A stretch of 64,000 nucleotides of DNA. Source: Trochalopteron elliotii. Its lineage: Eukaryota; Chordata; Aves; Passeriformes; Leiothrichidae. Positions 1-13,300 of this stretch are shown here, piece by piece; position 1 is the stretch's first letter, and the number at the start of each line of letters is the position of its first letter. The notes below the pieces were generated by a model. That model worked only from the letters and a program-made list of their open reading frames with translations. It did no database searches and was not told the origin of the DNA. Location: assembly GCA_024734555.1 (NCBI GenBank), contig JANPWX010000026.1, positions 1,755,009-1,819,008 of the forward strand. The letters are read 5' to 3'. A program made the translations under genes and the position numbers.

Positions 1-75
1 TAGAAGTTTAAAATTACACTCATAATAGAGACTTGTTGATAGCTATAGTAGATTAATAAAATCATGAGGGAAAGC

Positions 76-403
76 AGAGGGGCAGGCACTGATCTTTTCT
101 CTGTGGTGACCAGTGGCAGGACCAAAGGGAATGGCCTGTCAAAGGGAAGCTCTGTCAGAGGAGGGTTTAGGCTGGATATTAGAAAAAGGTTCCTTGCCCA
201 GAGGGTGGTTGGGCACTGGAACAGCCCCCCCAGGGCAGTGGTCATAGCACCAGCCTGACAGAGTTCAAGAAGCATTTGGAACAATCTCAGGCACAGAGTG
301 TGATTCTTGGGGATGGTCCTGTGTAAGGACAGGAGTTGGACTTTGAAGATTCTTGTGGGTCCCTTCCAACTCAGGATACTCTGTGATTCTGTGATTCTAT
401 GAT
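76..403 (+). mobile_element. CR1 LINE, 3' end (5'-truncated)
   Basis: The plus-strand translation shows the C-terminal end of CR1 ORF2: a [13 protein letters not shown] stretch, then FRLDIRKRF, then [14 protein letters not shown]. These follow the family pattern in which a basic FRLDIRK motif precedes a VVxHWNxxPxxVV motif. The frame breaks soon after. The 3' untranslated part runs into 'cccttccaactcaggatact' and ends in short repeats of TTCTGTGATTCT/ATTCTATGA, the CR1 tail. It is 5'-truncated, as most CR1 copies are, and is not mobile. It is moderately diverged. The left boundary is uncertain by about 20 bp. Confidence 0.93.
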
Positions 404-3400
404 GAGATCAGGATTTAAATGTTAATGCTTGGTGTTGATAGAGATATACGCAAGCAAACACTTAGAATCTTTACTTTCATTCATGACTTTAAACACAGTA
501 GAATTATTTGGATTTTTTACAATTAAAGTTATTCTGGTTCTCCTGGCTGCAGATGACTATTTAAGGTACAGATAGCATTAAGCACTGTTAACTGTTCAGT
601 AATTTTGATATTTATGGTGTGAATATCATCCTTCTAAAAGAGAAAATTAGATAAAATAAACACTTTTTAGATTACTGTGTACTGAAATAGTTACATTGAA
701 TAACAATTTTTTTAACACTTTGACTATTTCATGCTAAATGAGCATTCATCATACAAATTTTTATTACCTCTGAGGCAACACTAGTCTCAGACTCCCAGTG
801 GTATAACCAATGCAGCCCTTCTCATATTCTGCAGTTTATACAGCTATATAAAAGTGGCTTAATCTCAAGGGGGAAAAGAATTTTGCTAAAGATCAGTTTG
901 GGGAAAATGCATCAGAAGTGATTGACTTTAAAACTCCCTGACAATCCTGGGTGCTATACATAAATGTCCTCCCCTGTCTCTCCTCCTCATACACATATTT
1001 CCAACTCACAAGCAAATTGAATAAACCAGAAGATTGCATTAATATAAAACATGAACAGGATAATTTCGTTTCCTGCTCCCAGGTGATATCTTGTCTGCCC
1101 CAGACTTTATTCTGAGAATCATGTTGTTGCTGCCTAGTGCTGCAAGTTCAACAGCAAAATTAAAGCATTTCATATCAGCTCAGTGATTACAGCAATCTCA
1201 GGAGCAGAAGTAGCTTTTGAGCAGAGGAGGCCTAAAAGCTAATATTTCAGTATCTTGAGATGTACTAACTCTTTTAAAAAAGGTAAAAATTCAGATGCTG
1301 TTCTGAACTAAACTCTGATACCTCCACCTTGGCTCTGGTCGCTTGGTAAAGTGCCCACTCAGACAATTCCTGAAGGCAAAAGATCACTGAAGAATTTAGC
1401 AGTTCAGGCACTGCATTTGTGAACTGTAATAGAGTTTAGCTGTCACCTGAACAAATAGCTGTTCAAACTCTAAACTATTCAGAGATACTTAATCCCAGAC
1501 ACACAGAAAACTGCAAAATCTAGAATAGAAACAGTGTTAGGAGTTTCCCAGGTGAGTGATAAAGGAAAGTAGGTGGCCTGAATTGCTTTCTTGGTCTAAT
1601 GTTTCAACGAAATTTATGTAAAAACTGAAGTCACGCCACCAGCATATTTCTTAGTTTAACTTGAACCATATTCTATAAGTAAGCAATTTTTTGGCCTTGT
1701 CACTAGAAGAAGATGTCTTCAGGCATCCTCAGACATCAGAAGAAAATATCTTCAGACTTTTCAGAGACATTCATACGCATGTAAGTATACTTTCAGTCTT
1801 GGTGATGGGCTTCCCACAATATATCATATGCCTGTCCTCTTTTATATTTACATCCTCATCCAAATATTATTTTAAATCCTTTCTTCCTGAAGTCTTTTCT
1901 GTAGGTCTTATAATTTCTTTACCTTTATATGCTAACAATTTAATAAATGCTGAATTAAATTCTGTTTTGTACATGTGAATGGAATAAGCAGTATATTTCT
2001 GAAAACAAACAGCATTAACACTGCCTTCACATAGATAGCAATGTGTCAAATAAGCAGATAGTGCATAACACAGGCAATTTCCAAAGCAAAAATTCATAAC
2101 ATGTCCTATATTATAACCCTTGACTGACATCATTCCTTGTGCTAAACTTAATTCCAGCGTGTACTTGTGCCAGAAAATGCCCCACACAGAATTTCCTAGA
2201 AGCACCATAAAGTTGCATTTTACAGTGAGTTCATTGCAATTTCTCCCCTTTCAAACCCTAAATATGAGATGAGTCTCACAAGAGCCTTATGTGTGTATCC
2301 TGGCAGGTGATTTAACAAGTAATCTTCTGCAAAACTATATAACCAGCTTTGCAGTCACTCATTATTGCAGTCAGTGCTGTATACCCAATAACAAACACTG
2401 CCTGCAAGCTTCCACTTCTTTTATGGCACATCAAAAATCAAAAATCTACACCCCTGATCTTAGATATCTTATTTATTTTTCATCTACCATTTACTGCATA
2501 GGGACCCAGTATGATCCTACTGAGTATCTACCTACCAAGGTGGATATTCATCTATTTTGGGATATCAGTGTTTGATAGGCAAAGTGTAATTCTTAAAAAC
2601 TGGATTTGATTTATATACAAAAATTCTTTCCTTACATAGGATGATTCACAAAATAATTACTGCTTAAAAACCTGAGCATCCTTCCTGAAAGCTTGCTGCA
2701 AGGCATCATTAGGCCTCTCAGTTTTTCTGGTGTACATGCCTTGGTGCATTATATTCTTGGCTGAACTGAAACATTCATCACGCACAAAATCACATTCCCA
2801 TGACTGAACAAATTACCAAGTGTCTTTTAATCCACTAAAGAGACACAGGCATTTACTTCAAGCTTACAGCAAATATGAGGAAACTTGGCTATGTTATTAG
2901 ACTTGCCATTAGACAAGAATATATATCCATGGTCAATATAATTTCCTCCATTCAAAAGATGACCTCAAGAGGTTCTACATAACATTCCTGGAACCTCCCA
3001 GGAGAGATGCAAGAGAGATATTCACAGTCAACACAGTTAAGTTTGCAGGTGCAGGCCATGAGCAACAGGTCATCCAGAATTGAGGCAGAAGAGACAAACA
3101 GCTCCAACGCTGTTACTTGTGAGGGTTTCACACTTTTCACACAAAATCTCAGCCTGGAGAGTCATTAAGAAAAGTTTACTTTTTTTCTACAGATAGGAGG
3201 TAAAAGCCTACTATAGCTTTCCATAGACACCTTCATTGCAGAAATGGGTTGCTTGGGAAATACAACCGTGTAATTTTCATTTAGATTCCAATGCAACAGA
3301 CACTCTATCTCTGAGGAGGAAAGAGGTGTTACTGGTATGTCTAAGATCATTATTTAACACTCAGAGCACTCCAGTCAAGTGTTCTCACAATGTACAATGC

Positions 3401-6400
3401 ATGGTTAGACATGTTTAGATTCCTAGCTAAGGACAATTCGTGTGAATACTCTGGGATAAATGTTGTAGTCATAAAGGCTGAGTCTACAAAGGAATCACTA
3501 TGACGTCTTTTAATAATGCTGTATTATACCAGCATTGTCTCAACATCTGCCCAGCTGTGAATTGTTCTGATGTCTCTCAGTGTTGGCTGCATTTTAAAGT
3601 GACTCCCTCAGCAAGAAGTCTAGTCTGTGATGCATGAGTTTTACTTTATAGTTTCAGAACTTCATATTTATCCAGATATCATACAATCTCACAGACAAAA
3701 ATACAGACCTATCTTGAGCTGCCTTCTCCATCAGCATTTGGATGGGTAATAAGTGACTGAGATGAGAAGGTACATCACCCAATTGTGCTATGCAAGACTG
3801 TAATAAATATGCAACAGGACTAGTTGCCTAAGGATGGTTTTAGTGCCTGTATCCAACACGGATGAGTTGCTGTTATCCAAATACCTCTCTTTTTCTTCTT
3901 AAATAATTTAATCCTGGGGTTAGAAGTTCATTAAGACAAAATTATTAATTTATAAGATGATCAGACAGAACAAATGACAGAGCTGTGCAATTTGGTGCAT
4001 CAGAGAGAAGGCACACTCACATCACACAAGATACTTAAGATGTTTCAGGAGTTATGCACTGAGCTCTCCTGTTGCAAAGGGGAAAACTAATATGAAAACA
4101 GCTTAAAATTTTCAGGGGACAACTTGATACCCACATTTCCTCTTCTCCCTAACATGTATACGAAAATAAAAAAAGAACTGTACTGAGCCATACAAAAACG
4201 TTCATCAAGCCCTATAATCTGCTTAACAGTGCCTACAGAAAGTTATATGAAAAGGACAAGCCTGTTCAAGTTCCTCATCATAGCGCCTATGGGCAGCATA
4301 AGGTTACAGAAGCAGGCTTTGCTTGCACGGAATCTCCCAGGAAACCTCTGTACCAGACTACTGCTGGTCCACTGTGGAACGCTGAGGAGGATGCAAGAGA
4401 CAATGAAGCTGCAGCTATGACAAGCTGATGACAAAATTCTACTTAACATTACTGGCAATGCTGATAATCTTCTCACCTAAATGAACTGTTCCCTCTCTGA
4501 ACATGACTGAGCAGTATTTTCAGTAAAACATATGACATTATAGGCTTTCTGTGGCAAGCTCAATCGATCCTTTTGAACAATGAACACATTTCCATACTTC
4601 ATTTTTTAATCCCTTCTAGATCGTCTTACCAGCTTCCAAACTTTCTTCAGACATATTCATCATGATTTTGGTTGTTGCCTATAGATTTCACTGAGATGTA
4701 GCTTCATTCAGAGTTTCTGAGATTCATTAACTCAGGAAACTATAGAAGACTATTTGTCTCTCCATGCACTCTGAAATTCAGCATTGCAGCAGACTGAAAT
4801 TCCCTGCTACAGAGATGGAGGATCGGACACAAGGATCTCTGAGGGTTTCAGGGGAAAGGTGAAAGAAGACACTGACAGCCTAACTAATGGCTTTTTTTGA
4901 CATTTTGTTAGCAGTTTTCAAACTCTATCACGTGATGATGATTCTCTTCACTTCAGGTCAGCAAGGAGACCTTAATTCCACACATCCTGTGGGCATCCTT
5001 AATGGGATCTTATACAATTCCTCATGGTAGAGCCAAAACAGCAAACAGAACTGAAACATCCACTCTTATCCAACAGTCATCCCAGCATTATTCATGAATT
5101 TTTAATAGCTTTTTCTCAAATACTTCATTTTGACTGCATAGAGTTCATGAAATACCAGCACTAAAAATAGGGACTGAGACAACCCAGCACACCATACCAT
5201 CTCAAATGAAGCCCACAAGGTTTCCCTGCAAGGTTTCCCTTGCAGCCTAAGCTGGTTGTGTACCTTAACCCAGTGTGACCTTGAAGTGTGATCTTCTTGC
5301 AGGCTGTCATGGCTCTGGCTTCACGGTGGCTCTGACTATATTTTTGGTATTTGCTGAACATCACAGTCAGCCTGTGCAGTGGACAACCTTGTCATTTTGG
5401 TATATATAGACATAAACCAGCATCTGAGAAAGACTATGGTCTTGGAACATAGAGGACAAAAGACAAAGGGTCAAGGCAGAGTGGCAAAATAAATTAAATT
5501 TAAAAAACCCCAAAACAGCTGTCTCAAGATAAGCCTGATTGAAAAGACAGTTCAACACAACACTCTAAATGGCAGGAAGTCAGTTACATTACCTTCCCAA
5601 TAGTTTTTTAAAAGTGTTGGTGTGTGTTGGCTATTTTTCACATAAGCAAAGAAATTTAGATCACACAGAAACAATGTTTCTAACTTCTCAGTGACTGCTC
5701 TACGACCAGACATCCTACAGCTGTTGCATTATAATGAAATAAGCTCTTGAAAAAATAAGTTTTCAAAGAAATTGAGACAGAGAGAAGAATACCATTGAGA
5801 GTGAGCAGCAACTGGTGTTCTTTGGGAATGCTACAGAATCAGAGAAGATTTATGCAGGCTTTTGAATTTATGCATGACCAACTGGACTCAAAAGCAATCA
5901 CAAAAAGATGCTGCTATTTTTTTCAATACATAGCAGCACCTGAAATTCTCCATTTACTTGTTAGCTTGGTACTAATAGAGAATGAAAAACCTGTCCCTGA
6001 AAATGTACAGGAGAAATACCGTGCTGCTAAAAAAAATGAAACTTTTGAAGGACATCATTGTCATCACATGCACCTCTCAAAGAACAGAATTTCTTTCATT
6101 TCTCTAAATTTGACTGACAGTCACTTAACAAGTCCACCATGTAATTATGGCATACTGCCTGCTTCCATTAGAAGAGATCAAATAGTGATTGGAATCAAAG
6201 ATATAAAGCTACTGGAATGACAGCTACAAGATAGAAACCTAAATCAGGAGAAGCAATAAGGATATGTCACAAAGACATTAGAAGAAAACTGAGATGCAGT
6301 CACACTGGACAAACAGATTATCACAAGGGGAAATTAAAAAATGGAAAGACAATAATGAGTTAGGAAAATCATAGAACCAGAAGAAGCTGTGATGGACAGG

Positions 6401-6584
6401 AAGTGCATTAACTGTAAAAACATCCACAGATCAAGCATCCAATACCGACATTTAGACAGCATGAACGCAACCATTTTACCTTAATTTTCAGTTTAACCAC
6501 ACTAAATATCAGCATATCAGTGCTCTGTATCAAGAGAAAAAGTTGCAAAGAAAATTAAAAAAAAAAAACAACTAACAAACAAAC
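404..6584. other. Anonymous AT-rich DNA, no gene recognised
   Basis: I see no recognisable coding gene, RNA gene or transposon here. A splice-flanked open segment at 1707-1780 is described among the findings. An open frame at 5795-6220 starts only at TTG and is of chance length. A short near-exact direct duplication lies near 5216-5242 (two copies of CAAGGTTTCCCTK). Homopurine and homopyrimidine runs are ordinary. Confidence 0.6.
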
Positions 6585-6652
6585 AAAAAACCCACCAAAA
6601 AACCCACCAAAAAACCCACCAAAAAACCCACCAAAAAACCCACCAAAAAACC
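6585..6652. repeat. 12-bp tandem repeat (AAAAAACCCACC)n, about 5.6 copies
   Basis: Five perfect head-to-tail copies of AAAAAACCCACC are followed by a partial sixth, directly after an A-rich stretch containing AAAC repeats (about 6555-6584). On the minus strand the unit is GGTGGGTTTTTT, so GGG triplets recur every 12 bases. A minus-strand frame across it yields a repeated FWWV peptide, which is a by-product of the repeat and not a protein. Confidence 0.95.
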
Positions 6653-7102
6653 TGAAAGGGAATTCTAGAGAGAGCATTAATCTTCAAAAGATGAATGCAA
6701 GGATTACACAGGGCTGACATCTTGCCCTACAAACTGAGGGAACACTTCTGAATTATAGATTGGCTATTGATACCAAATTGAATATTAGACAGGAAAATAT
6801 AGCCGAGAGTTTTTCAGTAAAAAAATGAAGTCACTGAAGTCCCCACCCAAATAACTTCAAGGGGAAAAAATAGTTCTTCCTGAAATAAAATAATCGTGAA
6901 CTGAAAAACAAAAGTGAAAATTAAACTTTTTACATTTATTTTAATTGCTAAGCCCATACATATGCTAAGGATTTACAAGCAGGTAAAATTCAAAAGACAA
7001 AGATCACGAAGCTGTGATACATAATTAGAAAATTAGGCCATATTTACAGATACTTTATAAAACAGTTTGATGTATTATTATTAATACTTCTTTGAGTTTA
7101 CA

Positions 7103-7645
7103 TCAGGTACTGCATTCAGTTCTGGGCCCTTAACTCCCAAAAGGTCATTGAGGTGTTGGAGCATGTTCTGGGAAGGGAAGCAAGGCTTGTGAAGGGTGTA
7201 GAAAACATATCCTATGAGGAATAGCTGAGGGAGCTGGAATTGTTTAGCCTTGAGCAAAGGAGGCTTAGAGGGGAGCCTTATTGCTCTCTACAATCACCCA
7301 AAAAGAGGTTGTAGTGAGGAGCGGGCCAGTGTCTTCTACCATGCCTGCAGTGAGGACCAGACAAAACGGCCTTAAGCTGAGCCAGGGGACATTCAGATTA
7401 GATACGAGTAAAAAAAAAAAATCACTTTTGAGTGTGGTCAGGCATTGGAATAGGTTTCCCAGAGAGGTGGTGGAGTCACCATTGCTTGAAGTGTTCAGAA
7501 GTGTCTGGATCTGGTGAGAGCAATGTGGTTTAGTGGTTTAGGAGTTAATGGTGCCAATGCTGTGTGGATGGTTGGGCTGGATGACCTTAAAGGCCTCTTC
7601 CAACCTCAATAATTCTATGACTCTATGGATTCTATATGATTCTGT
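7103..7645 (+). mobile_element. CR1 LINE, 3' end
   Basis: A degraded C-terminal ORF2 region begins near 'tactgcattcagttctgggccc', which corresponds to the YCVQFWAP motif of CR1. Further on are [17 protein letters not shown] and [14 protein letters not shown]. The tail reads 'ggcctcttccaacctcaataattctatga' in two overlapping parts and ends in ATTCTATG-like repeats at about 7645. Frameshifts and an A-run at about 7409-7421 interrupt the reading frame. It is one of the better preserved copies in the window. The 5' end is truncated inside ORF2. Confidence 0.95.
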
Positions 7646-9817
7646 GGATAATCAAACATAAAAATCTTAGAGAATGTTTCTAATACAGTCAAGAGGAATA
7701 GTGTAATCTGTCATAAATGTGTATTAAATCTGTACTTGCGGAGCATGAAACTCCAGAATATTTTTCTCTGATGGTGGTTTGCAGCTTAATGAAGAAAAGA
7801 AACAAAGTCTAATGCAGACTGCTTAAGCTTCTTTTTCAGGAGAGTCTGTATTTCAACACTTAACATCACAGGTGTCTGTGATTGAACAGTTTGATGAAAA
7901 AGAATTGAGGCAGTTAAGAGATAATTCAAAAGGCTACAGAGGTTGGAAGGATTTAGTTCAGCTGAACCTAAGGGCATTGCCTTTACAGCACAGTACATCA
8001 CTACTGGAATTGTGTTTAACGGGAGAGAACAAATTCCCAGTTCAGCAGAACTGCAGCAGAGAGTAGAACAAATTGTAACATGCAGCAAGAAAAACTGATA
8101 AAGACATAAAACAATGCATGGTATAACAGGGATTCAAAAGTATGAAATCCATTATAAGGTGGAGCTCTAGTTCATTTCTACATAGATAAATCATGAAATT
8201 TAAAAGACTACAGCTATCAGAAAGGTTACTCCTCATTTCTGTGAAGTACAGAATCCTGAAGGTGAGGTGTTGAGAAAAACAAGAAGCAGGTGAAAATCAG
8301 TTCTTAGCAATGAGCAGATAGGTAGAATTTGCAGACAGCCCCCACCCCAATTCTACAGTGACCTCCAAAGAAACAGTAGCAAAAATTGAAAAGGAGCTGA
8401 AACAGGGGTGTTTCACAAGAGTACAGATGAAATTCAGGAAAGATTCATTGAGCATTTCTAAAACATTTAGTGGAGCTGTGGTAGTGTTTCACAAAAGGAA
8501 TACATACTGACATTTTTAGTAACTGAACCACATAATCAGGAAGTCAGACACATACATAACAAACATCTAGTCCATCTGTGTCGAGTTTCAAGGAATGAAG
8601 ATTGCACAATTTACAAGAGACAGGCAAGTCTCTGTTCCCTTGCAGTTTTGTTGCATCTTCTTTGAGACACTTACATCACATTGTTCTTATCTACATTAGT
8701 GCATTTCTTGGGTAGTCTTATCAACTAGCTTAGAAAATTCATTTCTTTAGGTAAATAAGGTCTTGACTTTTTGAGTCTGATTATTTTCCTCTTTCTACTC
8801 CTTAGGAATTCCTGCTTCAGCTGTGCTTTGGCTGCTGGTGACTACCAGGACATTACATAACTCCTCCAGGCAGGCAGTCGTGCCACTGGATCAGATTTTC
8901 CTGCCCTGTCTGTTGAACAACCAGGCTGCTTTGTTTGGCTGTCTCAGCTTACTTTATTCTCTCTGCTGACTCTTATTGATCCCTGCCAAATTTCACTCAA
9001 ATTTTAATTTCAGCTGTAAAAAAAGTGCAAGTTTTCAAAAGAAATGTTATATTAATTTGCATTAATTTTGATCATGAGTCAGGCAAATTATGTAAACTAC
9101 AAGGAGCTTTAAAACCTCTGGAAATGTGGTCATGTGTTCTATATCATCATAATATTTGACCTAGGCCTCAATACATATGCAACATCTCTAGGAAACGTAA
9201 ATTTATCCATAATTCATTTTCCAACATGGACAAATTGAAACAGCATGAAAATATCTTGATTGTGTAAAGTATGCAAGAGATTCCAACATTCTTCTTCAAA
9301 AACTTTCATCTTAAGTACTTTATAGCACATTTTATATTTTCAGAAATTTATAGTCTTAAATGCCTTAGTAAAAATTTACAGATTGATTACTAAATGTTAA
9401 TATTCACCTGGAAATGGCATATACCAACCTTGCAGAATAGGCCTACTTTTATACAACCTGTAGTATTTTTCAATGTTACAATCACTCAATATGGAAAGGA
9501 CAGCTGAACTGAGAACAACAGTGAAAAAATCATATACACCTTCATCTGTGTTCATTATATTTGTGTTAGAAGCCATGATATGGTTAGAAATTACTATAGA
9601 TCTCTCCTGTCTAAAACATGGGCATAAAGGGGGATACTTCGGAATACTATGATGCTGCTAACTACTAAAATTTATATTTTAATTGTTATCACTATATTGC
9701 TGCATTACCTGTGATGAAGAAGTTCAAAACCACACTTAGAGTGCAGATCCCACAGGCATCCTAGTTGAAGACTAATGCAAATGTAAGCAAGCTAGTAGTC
9801 TGTTTCTTTTCTTCCTT
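7646..9817. other. Anonymous AT-rich DNA, no gene recognised
   Basis: Nothing identifiable. Short open frames on both strands at 7786-8236 overlap each other and show no family resemblance that I can see. Confidence 0.6.
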
Positions 9818-10398
9818 TGTCCAACCTCTCACAGCCCCTCTGGATGGCAGCTCAACCCTCCTGCACATCAGGCACACCTCTCAGGTCAGCAGCATCAGCA
9901 TTCCTGCTGAGAGGACACTCTGCCCCACCATCCAAACCATTAGTGAAGGTTTTGTATGGGACTGGAACAACTATAGATCCCTGGGGTGCAAATTACCGGC
10001 CTGCAACCAGGCTTTATAGCACTGATTGCCATGTCCTAGTCCAGGCTATTCAGCCAGTTTTCAATCCACCTCTGCCTGCTCATCCAGCCCGTGCTTCAAC
10101 AACTTCTGTACAAGAATCTTACAGGAAACAACAGTGAAATAATTACTGAAATCTAGGAAACAACATCTACTACTCCCCCATCATCTATCAAGACAACCAT
10201 TTTATTGCACAATATGTTCATGCTGGTCAAACATGATTTCCCCTTGGTGGATCCATGCTGACTACTCCTGTTTTCTTGTCCTTCATGCACCTAGAAATGG
10301 TTTCCAGAACTGGGTTTTCAATCACCTTCCCAGGGACTGAGGTGAGGCTGATCAGTCAAATGTTTCAGAATAGTAGTTTGTCCCAGGAGCACAGGTAC
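9818..10398 (-). mobile_element. CR1 LINE fragment, reverse-transcriptase region, antisense
   Basis: On the minus strand, reading from 10398 down, fragments of CR1 ORF2 reverse transcriptase appear in order. First is SLTSVPGKVIE (usual family form SLTSVPGKVME). Next comes a ISRCMKDKK segment, then WIENWLNS, then LRGVPDVQEG and AAIQRG, which match the region just after the FADD active site. Stops and indels are frequent. It lacks both the endonuclease and the 3' tail, so it is an internal piece. It is the only CR1 in the window that reads on the minus strand. Confidence 0.85.
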
Positions 10399-13300
10399 CT
10401 GTTCTTTCACTGATTATTCTTTTACTATTACTAATATGATCCTGTAATTCAAATTTTTCTGCTCACATTAATTCATACCAAAGCTTATTTATTTCTTGTT
10501 TTAAAACACTTTTTGTCTCCCTCTTATTGCTAACCCATAACTCATAGATGTGCAAAGCCTTTTTATATTATGGAGCTAGTTAAGAAATTCCAGCACGATT
10601 ACCCTTGTTTGCACAAAAAAAACCAAAAAAAAAAACCCCAAAAAACAACTATTTATGGTCCAATAGTCTTATTCAGACACACAGAAGCTCTTATCTAAAT
10701 ATTTGTGTGAACAAAAGGACTTTCCCTGAATTTTTATTGCAAAGTTGAGCGTTCCTTGCTGAGTCATAGAAAAATTAGATGTTGTAAAAATACTAATACT
10801 AAAATTCTTACTATACCTTAGTCAAGGTAGAAATCATCTAAATTTAACCATTTTCTATATGCTCTGGACTTGATTTCTATATATCTCTTACCTCAATATC
10901 AGTAGAAAATGTTATTTTACCTGAAAAAAGTTGGAATTTCTAATTCTAATCCTTGGCATTTCTAAAGCCAGAGAGATTTGTCTGTCAAAAATTACCTGTT
11001 ATGTATTTAAACAATTTTATTTGGATCTCAGCTCTAGATCAGTAATTTGTAAATTTTTATTAATTTGAGAAAATTCCATTGATGTGTCCACCCATTTTTC
11101 CATGCAATGCCTGGACCTTAGAATTTCTGGGTATATATTTTGAACAGACTCTCAAAGATCTATCTCACTTTGCACAGCCCAAGATACAAAAATCTAAGGG
11201 AAAAAACAAAAAAAAAAAACCAAAACAACATGCCTGCCAGAGCAAGTTAGGAAATAACTTTTATGATTTAAAATTACTTTCTTTGTCCATGAAATGAAAC
11301 TTTCAAAAGAGAGATGAGGGAAGACAGGAAAAAGAATCAGAAGAGAGGGTTAACAAGAGTGCAGTTGCTCCACCTGATTTGGGGAAGGTGGAGGTTCAGG
11401 GCTTTATCATGTATTGAATTACCAAATGGGAAAAAAAATTCCAGCAAAGACGAATGAGCAAATTTTACTCTGTTGTGATCTCTAAACGAATAGAAGCATT
11501 TACTCGAAACAGATGGAAGAGATTTAACCTGTTATTGTGAGCAAAGTGTGACAATTCCAAGTGTGATTCTCTCACCTCCCAGTTAAACACGTGGACATCA
11601 GTGCATTAACCGGCAGGTGAGTCTGAGTCCTTACTCCTCTCCTCATTTCAGGTCCACCCAAGCCTGTGACATACATAACATGGAAATTACTGACACATAG
11701 ATTTTTTACTGAAACAACAAAATATTTTATTAGAAAATTCTCAGTTTTCTGTCCTGCGTAGGAGCCTTGTCTCTGTCTCATAGGAACCTGTCATAAGAAC
11801 CTCTGTCCCCTCTTTTTAAACAGACGTTATCACTCAGGAGGGGGAGGAGATTTCTGCTACTCCTTTTCAGAAAAGAGTTCATATTTATTTCTTAAATCAT
11901 AGCATTACTTACACCTCTGTAATTATCTCCCAGTTATGACTGATCCTTAAGACAACACTTCCTATGATCCTAAATCAATCTCTCTTTTTTTGTAAATCAT
12001 TCTATGACTTTGAATACTAATAAAAATGCAGTCTTTGTCCTACTTTTGAGGAGCTTCCCTTGTTCCTAGTGCAATGAAGCCTACACCATTTATTATGGGT
12101 ATCACCTACATTATCCCAGTATCTTCTGATAGAGACTGGCCTACAGCACAGGTCCTTGCATTGTGCAAATATTTTAATCCTGAAACAAAATACTGGGCAC
12201 TGCTGACAAATTCCCAGCACCTTTGGTGCAATATGCAGTCCCTGGAACCAGCTGGCCACTGGGGAGCTGCCCACTTCACTCAAGATTAGGAAACCTGACA
12301 GCCATTCTCAAAAAGCCACCAGTTTCCTTTCAATGTTCACGTTACATAGTTTGTGGGCAAAAGTACTTAAGTTTGCCTTGCTTTAGGTGAATACAAGTGC
12401 CCAAGTTCACAGCATTCTGGCCCTAATCAGTGTTGAGAAAGACCATTTTAGTAGCCGAGTTCACAGAGGTGTAGCTTGGGAACAACTCCTACCTCTTGGT
12501 CTAATGTGGTTGACATTGGTTAATGGTAACAAAATTGATTTGCCTTATAAGGGAAATTAATAGACCATGAAAGTGAAGAAAGGAAAAGTGTACGCTTTAG
12601 TTAGCTGTCAAATAAAATAGATTGAAAGTTCCTTCTGGAGGGAGAAAAACACTTCAATGGAGTCATCTGTGCTTAAGGGTGGCAGATGATTCAGAAAAAT
12701 AAGAAAAAATAAATTAAATAATACTAATTAAAGACAGACAGACTCTTTTAACGTTTCTAGCCATTTCTCTCTTTTTTTTTTCGTTGTAGAATTGTAAGTG
12801 GAACTCTAAGTGCTATAATCTATTGCAAAACCCCTGTGAAACAAAGTATTACATTGCATATGTCTTGAACTGCAAACAAAACTATTCTAATAGTATATCA
12901 GCTGTGGTCTGAACTACTGCACCATGCAATACTACCATAATTCCAAACAGTACCTCTGAAGTCAGTAAGGTTAAAGTAAACTGTGATTAGTTCCACAACA
13001 CAACAGGAAGTTGAAGCTTTTCAGGAGCAATGACAATAAAATGTTTTGATTTTGTCTGCATGATGAAGTGAGAAAAACAATGCAAATCAAAGTTAAATAT
13101 TTTTTCCAGGTTTGTGATGAAGAGATGGCATCTGTGTTACCTTGCTAGAGGGGATTGGAAACCACTGTATTTAATGTTTGCCTACAGCTGTGAAGCACTG
13201 TAATCAACGATCCAATGGCTAATTTCTTCTTGTGTCCGTTCCTGTACAGCAAAATAAAATAACGTTTTTTCACAGGCTCATTATTGCCAGTGAGAGGGAT

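Noticed and set aside
5795..6220. 141-codon plus-strand open frame
   Set aside because: It begins at TTG and not ATG, has no recognisable domain, and about one frame of this length is expected by chance in six frames of 64 kb of AT-rich DNA.
6585..6652. Regular short repeats, CRISPR-like at first sight
   Set aside because: Repeats are head-to-tail with no spacers, and the context is a bird genome. It is a minisatellite.
6517..6720. Minus-strand frame with repeated FWWV peptide
   Set aside because: The peptide is the translation of the 12-bp tandem repeat, not a gene.
11583..11616. 34-bp plus-strand segment with CCCAG acceptor and GGCAG|GTGAGT donor
   Set aside because: Too short, with a single open frame of eleven codons. 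Chance signals of this quality recur several times in the window.
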